From: an uncultured Actinomycetes bacterium
GTDB taxonomy: Bacteria; Actinomycetota; Thermoleophilia; Gaiellales; F1-60-MAGs149
NCBI GenBank assembly: GCA_903847495.1
Contig: CAINDT010000064.1
Location: 1-16,722, forward strand
Length of the DNA stretch: 16,722 nucleotides
Direction of reading: 5' to 3'
The translations under genes and the position numbers were made by a program. Of this stretch, positions 1-6,796 are shown piece by piece (position 1 is the stretch's first letter; each line of letters starts with the position of its first letter). The notes beneath the pieces were generated by a model that searched no databases, was not told the origin of the DNA, and saw only the letters and a list, made by a program, of their open reading frames with translations.

Positions 1-669
1 GCGCGGCTCGTCGAGCGCGACGGTACGTTGCTCGTGGCGCGCGGCACCGATCTCGATAAGGACCAGTCGGCCATGCTCGCACTGGTCGACCCCGCGATTC
101 TCACCCGCGTGCGGCTTCCGCTCGGCGAGCGCGTCAAGCGCGACGTGGTCGCCGAGGCCGAGACCAAAGGCCTCGCCGCAGCGAAGGTGCCGGAGAGCCA
201 GGAGGTGTGCTTCCTCGGCGGCGGCGAGCTGGCGCCGTTCCTCGAGCGCCAAGGCGTCGAGCTGGTGCCCGGCCCGATCGTCGACGAGGAGGGCGTGGAG
301 CTCGGCACGCACCACGGCGCCGTGGCCTTCACGCCCGGCCAGCGCCGCGGGCTCGGCGTGTCGCGCGGCACCGACGCCCTGCACGTGCTCAAGGTCGATG
401 CGCCTTCCAACACGGTCGTGGTCGCCACGCTCGAGCGCCTGGGTCGTCGTGAGGTCGAGCTGCGCGACGTGCGGCTGCGCGTGCCCTGCGACCGCGTCGG
501 TGCGAGCTTCCGCGTACGCGCCGAGCCGATCCCCGCAGCGTTCGAAGCACACGCCGATGGCACGGCGACCCTGCTGCTCGACCGCGACGCCTTCCAGGTC
601 GCACCCGGCCAGGTCGCCGCGCTCTACGACGGCGACTGCATCGTGGCCGCCGGCGTCGTCGCCGGCTGA
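1..669 (+). CDS. mnmA: tRNA-specific 2-thiouridylase MnmA, C-terminal part (5' end outside window)
   Basis: The reading frame is open from base 1 to the TGA at 667-669, giving about 222 codons of a protein that is normally about 360 residues. The N-terminal ATP-pyrophosphatase half with the PP-loop lies off the window. MnmA thiolates U34 of the Lys/Glu/Gln tRNA wobble base in the cytoplasm, taking sulfur from a cysteine desulfurase relay. Visible family signatures in order are the D-KDQS-ML stretch (usual form KDQSYFL), PLGE-x2-K, and ESQEVCFLG. The last carries the second catalytic cysteine, codon 208-210, which forms the persulfide/disulfide. The tail is the beta-barrel domain that binds the tRNA (TPGQRRGLG region onward). 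alaS starts 38 bases downstream with its own promoter-like box. The family call is firm; only the missing 5' end limits it. Confidence 0.93.
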   Translation, partial: ARLVERDGTLLVARGTDLDKDQSAMLALVDPAILTRVRLPLGERVKRDVVAEAETKGLAAAKVPESQEVCFLGGGELAPFLERQGVELVPGPIVDEEGVELGTHHGAVAFTPGQRRGLGVSRGTDALHVLKVDAPSNTVVVATLERLGRREVELRDVRLRVPCDRVGASFRVRAEPIPAAFEAHADGTATLLLDRDAFQVAPGQVAALYDGDCIVAAGVVAG

Positions 670-692
670 CGGTTCGCCGGCGCGCAATCGCG

Positions 693-698
693 TACCCT
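693..698 (+). promoter_or_regulatory. Putative -10 box (TACCCT) of alaS
   Basis: TACCCT ends 9 bases before the alaS ATG at 708, in the 38-base gap after mnmA. It fits the actinobacterial TANNNT -10 pattern. No convincing -35 hexamer or Shine-Dalgarno sequence is present. With this spacing transcription would start at or within about 3 bases of the ATG, giving a leaderless or near-leaderless mRNA. The same arrangement recurs before five other genes in the window. Confidence 0.5.
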
Positions 699-707
699 GC
701 CGGGGCA

Positions 708-3347
708 ATGCTGGCTCACGAAATCCGCGCCGCCTATCGGAACCACTTCGAGCAGAACGGGCATCTCGTCATGCCCTCGGCGAGCCTCGTGCCCGCGTCG
801 CTCGATCCGTCCGTCCTGCTGACGACCGCAGGCATGCAGCCGTTCAAGCCGTTCTTCCTCGGCCTCGACACGCCGCCGGGCTCGCGCCTGACGAGCGTGC
901 AGAAGTGCTTCCGCACGACGGACATCGACGAGGTCGGCAAGACCGCGCGCCATCTCACCTTCTTCGAGATGATGGGCAACTTCTCGTTCGGCGACTACTT
1001 CAAGGCCGGCGCCATCGAGTTCGCGTGGACACTCGTCAGCGGCGCGTGGCAGATGGACACCGACAAGGTGTGGATCACGGTCTTCGCCGGCGACGACCAG
1101 GTGCCCGGTGACGACGAGGCGCGCGAGCTGTGGCTCGCCCAGGGCGTGCCCGCCGAGCGCATCGTCGGCCTCGGCCGCAAGGACAACTTCTGGCAGGCCG
1201 GTCCGACCGGACCGTGCGGCCCGTGCAGCGAGCTCTACTACGACCGCGGGCCCGAGCACGGCTGTGGCCGCCCCGCCGGCCCCGATGGCTGCAAGCCCGG
1301 CTGCGACTGCGATCGCTTCCTCGAGTTCTGGAACCTCGTGTTCATGCAGTACGACCAGGCGGAGGACGGCTCCCTCTCGCCGCTGCCCAAGACCGGCGTC
1401 GACACGGGTGCCGGCGTCGAGCGCGTCGCCGCGCTGCAGCAGGGCGTGCACTCGGTCTACGAGACCGACGGCTTCAAGGCGATCATCGCCGCCATCGAGG
1501 ATTGGACCGGCACGTCCTACGAGTCCGGCGGCATCCACACGAAGGCGCTGCGCGTGCTGGCCGACCACGGCCGCGCGATGACGTTCCTCGCCGCCGACGG
1601 CGTGCTGCCCGCCAACGAATCGCGCGGCTACATCCTGCGTCGCGTCATTCGCCGCGCCGTCTCGCACGGGCATCGCCTCGGCATCCAGGGCACGTTCCTC
1701 GAGCGCCTCGCCGATCTCGTGATCGCGCAGCTCGGCGACGTCTACCCCGAGCTCGTCCAGAACCGCGACGACGTCGTCCGCATCCTCAGCGGTGAGGAGG
1801 AGCGCTTCCTGCGTACCCTCGAGACCGGTACGACGCAGCTGGAGGAGCGCATCGCGCGCGTGCGCGCCGAGGGTGGCACCGCACTGCCCGCCGCCGACGC
1901 CTTCCTGCTGCACGACACCTACGGGTTCCCGTTCGAGCTGACACAGGAGCTCGTCGCCGAGCAGGATCTCTCTGTCGATGAGGCCGGCTTCGCCGAGCTG
2001 ATGGAGGCGCAGCGCCAGCGCGCCCGCAGTGCCGCCGGCAAGGGCGGCGGCGTCGACATGGACAAGGTTGCCGCGTTCGCACGCGAGGCCGGGTTCGTGA
2101 CCGAGTTCGTCGGCTACGACCAGAACGACATCCGCACGCGCATCGGCGCACTCACGGACGTCGGTGATGGCCGCATCGCCGTGAAGCTGCGCGAGTCGCC
2201 GTTCTATCCCGAGGGTGGCGGCCAGGTCTCCGACGCCGGTCACATCGAGTCCGACACGGGCCGTGCCGCAATCGTCGACGTGATCCGCTTCGACAAGGAC
2301 CAGACGCTGATCGTCGTCATGGAGCACGGCGAGCTGATGGACAACCAGGAGGTGCGCGCGATCGTCGACACGACGACCCGCCGCCCGACGCAGGCCAACC
2401 ACACCGGCACGCACGTGCTGCACCGCGCGCTGCAGGAGGTGCTCGGCGATCACGTCCGCCAGAAGGGCTCCTCGGTGCGCCCCGACAAGCTGCGCTTCGA
2501 CTTCTCGCACGAGACCCCGATGACGCCGGAGGAGCTGGCGCGCGTCGAGGACATCGTCAACCGCGTCGTGATCGAAGGGCATCGCGTGTTCACGTTCGAG
2601 ACCTCGCAGGGCGAGGCGCGCGAGCTCGGCGCGATGATGCTGTTCGGCGAGAAGTACGGCGATGTGGTGCGCGTCGTGGAGATCGAGAACTTCTCGCGCG
2701 AGCTGTGCGGCGGCACGCACGTCGCCACGACGGCCGAGATCGGACCGATGCGCATCGTGTCGGAGTCGAGCGTCGGCCAGGGCGTGCGGCGCATCGAGGC
2801 CGTCACCAGCGGCGTCGCGATCGACCTGCTGCGCCAGCGCGAGCGGGCGGCCGACGAGGCGTCGAAGGCGCTCAAGGTGGGCCCGGAGCGCCTGCCGGAG
2901 GCCGTGCGTGATCTGCAGGCCAAGGTGCGCGAGCTCGAGAAGCAGTTGAAGGCCGGCGGCGGGTCTGCCGGCGGCGCGGCCGTCGACGACCTCGCCAAGC
3001 AGGCGCAGGAGCGCGGTGGCATCAAGCTGGTCGCTGCGGGCGTGGGTGAGATCGCCCCCGACGCGCTGCTCGAGCTGGCCGATCATCTGCGCGGCGCGCT
3101 CGGTCCGAGCGTGGTGCTGCTGATCGGCGAGAGTGCCGGCAAGGTCGCGCTGATCTGTGCTGCGACGCCCGAGGCCGTGGCTGCGGGTGCCGACGCGGGT
3201 GCAGTGATGAAGGTCGCGGCGCCGCTCGTTGGCGGCGGCGGCGGCGGCAAGCCCAATCTGGCGCGTGCCGGCGGCAAGGACGCCAGCGGCATCCCCGCGG
3301 CGCTCGAGGCGGGCCTCGCGGCGCTCGCTGAGCAGCTGCCGGGCTGA
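708..3347 (+). CDS. alaS: Alanyl-tRNA synthetase
   Basis: 879 residues, full family length. The enzyme charges tRNA-Ala with alanine and hydrolyses mischarged Ser/Gly-tRNA-Ala. The class II catalytic core is at the N terminus (residues 1-250), with TTAGMQPFKPFF, the FFEMMGNFSFGDYFK stretch, and motif 3 around residues 229-241 (GVDTGAGVERVAA). Between residues 170 and 201 there is a Cys-rich insertion (C170, C173, C186, C195, C199, C201), a form I associate with actinobacterial AlaRS and which may bind metal. The editing domain has the zinc ligands H565 and H569 (HTGTH) plus C667 and H671 (CGGTH). The C-terminal DHHA1 domain ends in the usual Gly-rich GGGGGGKPNLARAGG segment. The ATG at 708 gives the expected N terminus and is preceded by a TACCCT box. 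All key residues are present. Confidence 0.98.
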   Translation: MLAHEIRAAYRNHFEQNGHLVMPSASLVPASLDPSVLLTTAGMQPFKPFFLGLDTPPGSRLTSVQKCFRTTDIDEVGKTARHLTFFEMMGNFSFGDYFKAGAIEFAWTLVSGAWQMDTDKVWITVFAGDDQVPGDDEARELWLAQGVPAERIVGLGRKDNFWQAGPTGPCGPCSELYYDRGPEHGCGRPAGPDGCKPGCDCDRFLEFWNLVFMQYDQAEDGSLSPLPKTGVDTGAGVERVAALQQGVHSVYETDGFKAIIAAIEDWTGTSYESGGIHTKALRVLADHGRAMTFLAADGVLPANESRGYILRRVIRRAVSHGHRLGIQGTFLERLADLVIAQLGDVYPELVQNRDDVVRILSGEEERFLRTLETGTTQLEERIARVRAEGGTALPAADAFLLHDTYGFPFELTQELVAEQDLSVDEAGFAELMEAQRQRARSAAGKGGGVDMDKVAAFAREAGFVTEFVGYDQNDIRTRIGALTDVGDGRIAVKLRESPFYPEGGGQVSDAGHIESDTGRAAIVDVIRFDKDQTLIVVMEHGELMDNQEVRAIVDTTTRRPTQANHTGTHVLHRALQEVLGDHVRQKGSSVRPDKLRFDFSHETPMTPEELARVEDIVNRVVIEGHRVFTFETSQGEARELGAMMLFGEKYGDVVRVVEIENFSRELCGGTHVATTAEIGPMRIVSESSVGQGVRRIEAVTSGVAIDLLRQRERAADEASKALKVGPERLPEAVRDLQAKVRELEKQLKAGGGSAGGAAVDDLAKQAQERGGIKLVAAGVGEIAPDALLELADHLRGALGPSVVLLIGESAGKVALICAATPEAVAAGADAGAVMKVAAPLVGGGGGGKPNLARAGGKDASGIPAALEAGLAALAEQLPG

Positions 3348-3356
3348 GTCCGTCAC

Positions 3357-3376
3357 GTTTCCGCGCGTTTCCGCGC
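3357..3376 (+). repeat. Tandem 10-base direct repeat between alaS and ruvX
   Basis: GTTTCCGCGC occurs twice head to tail in the 65-base gap between alaS and ruvX, about 25 bases upstream of the putative ruvX -10 box. It could be an activator site or a chance duplication. I know of no regulator with this site. Confidence 0.5.
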
Positions 3377-3399
3377 CTCCCGCGCATGACGCCAGCGGC

Positions 3400-3405
3400 T
3401 AGGGT
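3400..3405 (+). promoter_or_regulatory. Putative -10 box (TAGGGT) of the ruvX-mltG-aroE-pilD operon
   Basis: TAGGGT ends 7 bases before the ATG at 3413, so a transcript would begin at the start codon. It also argues against the in-frame upstream ATG at 3386, which lies before this box. No Shine-Dalgarno sequence is seen. Confidence 0.5.
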
Positions 3406-3412
3406 GCGGGCG

Positions 3413-3802
3413 ATGAAGGTTGTGGCACTCGACTACGGCTCGGCCCGCACCGGCGTGGCCGTGTGCGATCCCTCGGGCACCCTCGCGCGCCCGCTGGAGA
3501 CGATCGAGCGGATCGGCGCGAAGGAGGGCACCGCGCGGCTCCTGCAGGTGATCGCGGAGCAGGAAGCCGAACTGCTGCTCGTTGGCCTGCCGCTGATGCC
3601 CGACGGCACGCGCGGCGACCAGGCCAACGCGACGATGGCGTTCGTCGGGCGCCTGCGCCCCCAGACGGACGTGCCCATCGAATTCGAGGACGAGCGCTTC
3701 ACCAGTGCCGTCGCGCAGACCAAGGGTGGGGAGGCGGGGCTCGACGCCCGTGCCGCTGCCGAATTGCTGCAGGGCTGGCTCGATCGGCAGGACACGGCAT
3801 GA
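3413..3802 (+). CDS. ruvX: Putative pre-16S rRNA nuclease / Holliday junction resolvase-like protein RuvX (YqgF)
   Basis: 129 residues, typical for the family. YqgF proteins have an RNase H-like fold; E. coli YqgF matures the 5' end of 16S rRNA, and a role in DNA junction processing has also been proposed. The N terminus MKVVALDYGSARTGVAV carries the first catalytic Asp (D6). The middle has VGLPLMPDG-x-RG, then the EDERFTS stretch, and the C terminus has the D-x2-AA-x2-LLQ-x-WLD segment with the last acidic residue. The ATG at 3413 is preferred over the in-frame 3386 because it begins exactly at the family N terminus and has a -10 box 7 bases upstream. Its TGA overlaps the mltG ATG (ATGA at 3799-3802), which implies translational coupling. 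Confidence 0.93.
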   Translation: MKVVALDYGSARTGVAVCDPSGTLARPLETIERIGAKEGTARLLQVIAEQEAELLLVGLPLMPDGTRGDQANATMAFVGRLRPQTDVPIEFEDERFTSAVAQTKGGEAGLDARAAAELLQGWLDRQDTA

Positions 3803-4806
3803 CGCGTCGCCGACTGCTCGTCCGGACCCTGGGTCTGCTCGCGGCGCTGGTGCTCGTCGGCGCGGTCGCCGCGTGTGGTGGCGGTGGTGATCCCGCGCCG
3901 GGCGACAAGGTCACCGTGACCATCCCGGCCGGCGCAACGGCCGCCCAGATCGCGCAGCTCCTCGAAGAGGCAGGCGTCGTCGCCAGTGCCGATGGTTTCG
4001 TCGAGCGGCTCGTCGCCGAAGGACAGGGAGAGGGGTTCAAGCCCGGCACGTACGCGCTGCGCACCAACGAGGCGTTCGATCGCATCGTGTTCCAGCTCAA
4101 CAGCGGTCCGTCGGCCGACGCCGCGCGCCTCACGATTCCCGAGGGCTACGCGATCTGGGACATCAAGGCCGCCGTGAAGAAGGTCGGCATCAAGCCCGCG
4201 CAGTACCAGGCCGCGCTCGACGCGCATCAGCCGCCGCAGGGGTTCCTGACCGGCGGCGAGCAGGCGGCCACCCTCGAGGGCTTCCTGTTTCCCGCCACGT
4301 ACGACGTGGCTGTGCCCGCCGATGCCGACGCGCTCGTGACGGATCAGCTCGCGGCGTTCAGCGATAACTGGGCCTCGATCGACATGACGTACGCCAGCTC
4401 GAAGAACCTCACGCGCTACGACGTCCTCAAGATCGCCTCGCTGATCGAGCGCGAAGCGCAGGCGCAGGACGACCGCGCCAAGATCGCCTCCGTCATCTAC
4501 AACCGGCTCCGCGCCGACATGTCGCTCGGCATCGACGCGTCCGTGCAGTACGGCCTCGGCTCGTGGGACGAGCTGACCGGCACGGACCTGGAGAGCGACT
4601 CGCCGTTCAACCTGCGGCGCTTCAAGGGCCTCCCGCCAACGCCGATCTGCAACCCCGGCCTGGCCTCGATGCAGGCGGCTGCCAACCCGGCGAAGACCGA
4701 TTACCTGTACTACTACGCCATCAAGGGCGATCCGGAAGGTCGCCATTGGTTCACCGACAGCTACGACGCCTTCCTTCAGTACCAGAAAGAGCATCCCTAC
4801 TCGTGA
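3799..4806 (+). CDS. mltG: Endolytic murein transglycosylase MltG (YceG family), lipoprotein-like form
   Basis: 335 residues. MltG cleaves nascent peptidoglycan strands on the outer face of the membrane and is thought to terminate glycan elongation. An N-terminal RRR stretch and hydrophobic segment (residues 3-25) end in V-A-A-C26 followed by GGGG, a fair lipobox, so the protein may be lipid-anchored rather than anchored by a transmembrane helix as in E. coli. A LysM-like region (about 36-112) follows. The YceG core has LEGFLFPATYDV (159-170), SLIERE with the probable catalytic E217, SVIYNRLR-x2-M-x-L (231-243), D-x-SVQYG, and GLPPTPICNPG (277-287). The start is set by the 4-base overlap with ruvX; AGGA lies 6 bases upstream. 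The stop overlaps the aroE GTG. Confidence 0.95.
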   Translation: MTRRRLLVRTLGLLAALVLVGAVAACGGGGDPAPGDKVTVTIPAGATAAQIAQLLEEAGVVASADGFVERLVAEGQGEGFKPGTYALRTNEAFDRIVFQLNSGPSADAARLTIPEGYAIWDIKAAVKKVGIKPAQYQAALDAHQPPQGFLTGGEQAATLEGFLFPATYDVAVPADADALVTDQLAAFSDNWASIDMTYASSKNLTRYDVLKIASLIEREAQAQDDRAKIASVIYNRLRADMSLGIDASVQYGLGSWDELTGTDLESDSPFNLRRFKGLPPTPICNPGLASMQAAANPAKTDYLYYYAIKGDPEGRHWFTDSYDAFLQYQKEHPYS

Positions 4807-5630
4807 TCAGCGGAACCACCCGACTGCTCGGCGTGATCGGCGACCCGGTCTCGCACTCGCGCTCGCCGCGCATGCAGAACGCCGCCCTCAAGCAGATGGG
4901 GCTTGACTGGACGTACGTGCCGCTGCACGTCACGGCCGACCAGCTCGAGCACGCGCTGCGCGGACTGCCTGCGCTCGGCTTTGTCGGCGCGAACGTCACG
5001 GTCCCGCACAAGGAGTCCGTCGCCCAACTGGTCGACGAGCTGCGCCCCGTCGCCAAGGCGAGCGGCTCAGTCAACACCATCACCGTCGCGGCCGACGGGC
5101 GCCTGATCGGCGACTCGACGGATGGCCCGGCGATCGCCGCTGCGATCTCATCCGAGGTGGGGGAGCGCTACTCCGGCACCGTCACGGTGCTCGGGGCCGG
5201 CGGCTCGGCCCGTGCCGCCGCCGCAGCGCTCGCGCAGGACGGTTGCGCCGTGCAGATCTACGCGCGCCGCCCGGAGGCATCCGCGGCCCTGGCCGACGAT
5301 CTCGCCGGTACGGGCGACGTCGTGGCCGTCGCCGACCTGCCCGATCCGGTCGGCGGTGTGATCGTCAACTGCACGCCGGTCGGCGCGCTCGTCGACCCCG
5401 ACGGCATGCCGCTGCCGGCGTCGCGTCTGCTCGACGTCCGCGTCGTCGTCGATCTGGCGTATCGCGCCGACGCCACCCCGACGCCGCTGATCACCGCGGC
5501 CGCGGAGGCGGGCTGCGCGGTCGTCGACGGTCTCGAGATCCTCGCCCGCCAGGGCGCGCACGCGCTGGAGATCTGGACGGGCGAGACGGCGCCGCTCGAG
5601 ACGATGCTCGCCGCCGCGCGCGGCACGTGA
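4803..5630 (+). CDS. aroE: Shikimate dehydrogenase (NADP+)
   Basis: 275 residues, the normal length. It reduces 3-dehydroshikimate to shikimate with NADPH, the fourth step of the shikimate pathway. The substrate-binding domain has SHSRSP (S19, S21), NVTVPHK with catalytic K70, N91, and GDSTDG with catalytic D107; Ser replaces the commoner Asn of the NTDG motif. The cofactor-binding Rossmann domain has GAGGSARAA and an R-R pair after the second beta strand (YARRPEA), which suits NADP. The C terminus has the LEILARQGAHALEIWTG helix. A GTG start at 4803 overlaps the mltG stop (GTGA). An upstream ORF extension runs inside mltG and has no aroE homology. Confidence 0.96.
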   Translation: MISGTTRLLGVIGDPVSHSRSPRMQNAALKQMGLDWTYVPLHVTADQLEHALRGLPALGFVGANVTVPHKESVAQLVDELRPVAKASGSVNTITVAADGRLIGDSTDGPAIAAAISSEVGERYSGTVTVLGAGGSARAAAAALAQDGCAVQIYARRPEASAALADDLAGTGDVVAVADLPDPVGGVIVNCTPVGALVDPDGMPLPASRLLDVRVVVDLAYRADATPTPLITAAAEAGCAVVDGLEILARQGAHALEIWTGETAPLETMLAAARGT

Positions 5631-6259
5631 TCCTCGTCGGGCTCGTCGCGGGTGCCCTGCTCGGGCTCCTCGCCGTGCCCGCCGTCGCGTGGCTGCCGCG
5701 CGGGATCGCGGAGCGCCTCCCGCAGCCGACGTGGACCGCCCGTGCGGGACGCCCGCTCCCGCTCGTGGCCACCGGGGCAGCGATCGGCGCGCTGCTGGGC
5801 GCCCTTGCCCCGGATGGCCGCACGCTCGCGCTCGGCCTCGTGCTGCTCGCCGTGCTCCTGCCCGCGACGGCGATCGACATCGCGTGGCGCGTCGTCCCCG
5901 ACACGCTCGTGCTGACAGGCGCGCTCGGCGGTCTTGCCGTCGTGGCGCTGGCGATGCCGGACCAGCTCGTGTCGCATCTCGTGGCGGGACTGCTCGGCGG
6001 GGTGGGGTCGCTCCTGGTCGCCGTGGCGGCCCGCGGAGGCTTCGGCCTCGGCGACGTCAAGGTGATCGCGATGACGGGTCTGGTGCTGGGCGCCGCGCTG
6101 CCACTCGCTGTCGTCGGCGGCCTGTTCGTGGCTGGGCTCGTCGCCATGCCCGTGCTGCTCATGCGCGGGCGCGGTGCCACACTCCCGTTGGTCCCGTTTC
6201 TGGCTGCCGGCGCGCTGCTGGCCTGCCTTGCGCCAGCACGGACGGCAATCGGCCTCTGA
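5627..6259 (+). CDS. A24-family prepilin peptidase, short form without methyltransferase domain
   Basis: 210 residues, almost entirely hydrophobic, with about six or seven membrane helices. A24 peptidases cut the leader of type IV pilins and related pseudopilins at the inner membrane. The two catalytic aspartates are D84 in AIDIAWRVVPD and D143 in GLGDVK, both in the family context. There is no N-terminal Cys-x2-Cys methyltransferase domain as in classical PilD (about 290 residues), so it is closer in size to TadV/CpaA or GspO-core forms. The GTG at 5627 overlaps the aroE stop (GTGA). No pilin or pilus assembly gene is visible nearby, so the substrate is unknown. An A24-like gene after aroE is, to my knowledge, a common actinobacterial arrangement. 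Confidence 0.88.
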   Translation: MILVGLVAGALLGLLAVPAVAWLPRGIAERLPQPTWTARAGRPLPLVATGAAIGALLGALAPDGRTLALGLVLLAVLLPATAIDIAWRVVPDTLVLTGALGGLAVVALAMPDQLVSHLVAGLLGGVGSLLVAVAARGGFGLGDVKVIAMTGLVLGAALPLAVVGGLFVAGLVAMPVLLMRGRGATLPLVPFLAAGALLACLAPARTAIGL

Positions 6260-6323
6260 CAGGGCGCTTGCGACTGTGACGAAACCGTGATGTTCCGCTC
6301 ACGAGATGGCCATCATTCCCGCG

Positions 6324-6329
6324 TAGTCT
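6324..6329 (+). promoter_or_regulatory. Putative -10 box (TAGTCT) of an intergenic transcript
   Basis: TAGTCT lies 64 bases past the prepilin peptidase stop and about 7-8 bases before the first base of a run of strong hairpins. It fits TANNNT, but no good -35 hexamer is seen at 16-19 bases upstream. No start codon follows at leaderless spacing, unlike the other boxes of this type in the window, so any transcript from here would be non-coding or a long leader. Confidence 0.35.
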
Positions 6330-6336
6330 TGACCTC

Positions 6337-6455
6337 AAGCGACGGCCCCTCCCTCTGTTCCGTCGCCTGACGCGCCCTGTAGGCCGTCCGGTCTCACCGC
6401 CATCAGGCGGTTCCTCCCAACCGCGAGCGTCGCGCCCCCCGGGGCGCGGCGCTCA
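6337..6455 (+). ncRNA. Candidate structured small RNA with C-rich loops
   Basis: No ORF with coding character fills 6260-6501, yet 6337-6455 is dense in perfect inverted repeats. Hairpin 1 is GCGACGG (6339-6345) with CCGTCGC (6360-6366), enclosing a 14-base pyrimidine-rich loop containing CCCCTCCC. Hairpin 2 is ACCGCC-ATCA-GGCGGT (6396-6411). Hairpin 3 is GCGGTT-CCTCCC-AACCGC (6407-6424), which competes with hairpin 2. A 14-bp hairpin (6425-6454) closes the 3' side. Two loops display CCTCCC, complementary to Shine-Dalgarno sequences. This recalls the actinobacterial 6C RNA, a small RNA with C-rich loops, but the match is only in general style. A TAGTCT box precedes it. Alternative views are a leader or tail of neighbouring mRNAs, or chance pairing in GC-rich DNA. 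Confidence 0.35.
6425..6454 (+). terminator. Strong GC hairpin, possible terminator without U-tract
   Basis: Left arm 6425-6438 and right arm 6441-6454 pair over 14 bp with a single G-U wobble; only two bases separate the arms, so the innermost pairs would open to form the loop. The bases that follow (AAGTGG) are not T-rich. Actinobacterial terminators often lack a T tract, so this may end transcription from the aroE/prepilin peptidase operon or from the candidate small RNA. Confidence 0.5.
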
Positions 6456-6489
6456 AGTGGTAGAGGGGGCACTGTTCGCCGGCTGACCG

Positions 6490-6495
6490 TACGAT
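6490..6495 (+). promoter_or_regulatory. Putative -10 box (TACGAT), leaderless
   Basis: TACGAT ends exactly 6 bases before the ATG at 6502, ideal spacing for transcription to begin at the A of the start codon. No Shine-Dalgarno sequence is present. Confidence 0.5.
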
Positions 6496-6501
6496 TCCGG
6501 C

Positions 6502-6795
6502 ATGGCACCGATCCGCCAGGTAGCGCCGGGAGGCGGCGTGGAGTTCGAGGTCGATCCGTCGACCGGGCATGCCGCCTGGCGCGTGGCGGGACGACGGGCG
6601 AACGTCGCGCGGGCGCGGAGCGTCGCCGGCGACGGCGCGGTCGACCGGATCCTGCGCGAGACGATCGCGCAACTGCGGGCGCAGGCTGCGGAAGGCGGCG
6701 AGGATCGTGAGGAGCTACGCGCCTTCGCGGGGCGCCTGTGGATCACGCGGCACGGCGATGCGCCGGCGGCCGACGATCAGAACCGCCTGTTCTGA
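6502..6795 (+). CDS. Hypothetical protein, 97 aa
   Basis: I do not recognise the family. The protein is soluble, with no signal peptide or membrane segment. Residues 1-25 look like beta strands (VEFEVDPSTGHAAWRVAG), followed by an Arg/Ala-rich helical stretch with an acidic patch (GGEDREELRAF) and a short W-I-T-R-H-G segment near the end. Support for a real gene comes from the ideal TACGAT box 6 bases before the ATG and from the tight convergent stop-to-stop arrangement with the next gene, with one base between them. It is monocistronic. Overlapping ORFs on the other strand run without such signals. Confidence 0.6.
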   Translation: MAPIRQVAPGGGVEFEVDPSTGHAAWRVAGRRANVARARSVAGDGAVDRILRETIAQLRAQAAEGGEDREELRAFAGRLWITRHGDAPAADDQNRLF

Positions 6796-6796
6796 G

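Noticed and set aside
624..3356. 910-aa open frame on the minus strand covering all of alaS
   Set aside because: It mirrors the alaS codon bias in GC-rich DNA, gives an Arg/His/Leu/Asp-rich sequence with no recognisable motifs, and alaS on + is certain.
3386..3412. Upstream in-frame ATG for ruvX adding 9 residues
   Set aside because: It precedes the TAGGGT box and adds non-conserved residues before the MKVVALDYG start.
3433..4794. 453-aa minus-strand frame opposite ruvX and mltG
   Set aside because: Shadow of two well-supported + genes, with a low-complexity composition and no start signals.
6440..6485. tRNA-like D-arm (GCTCAAGTGGTAGAG)
   Set aside because: It looks like a tRNA D-loop, but there is no anticodon stem, no TTCGANNC T-arm at the right distance and no acceptor pairing, so it is a chance match.
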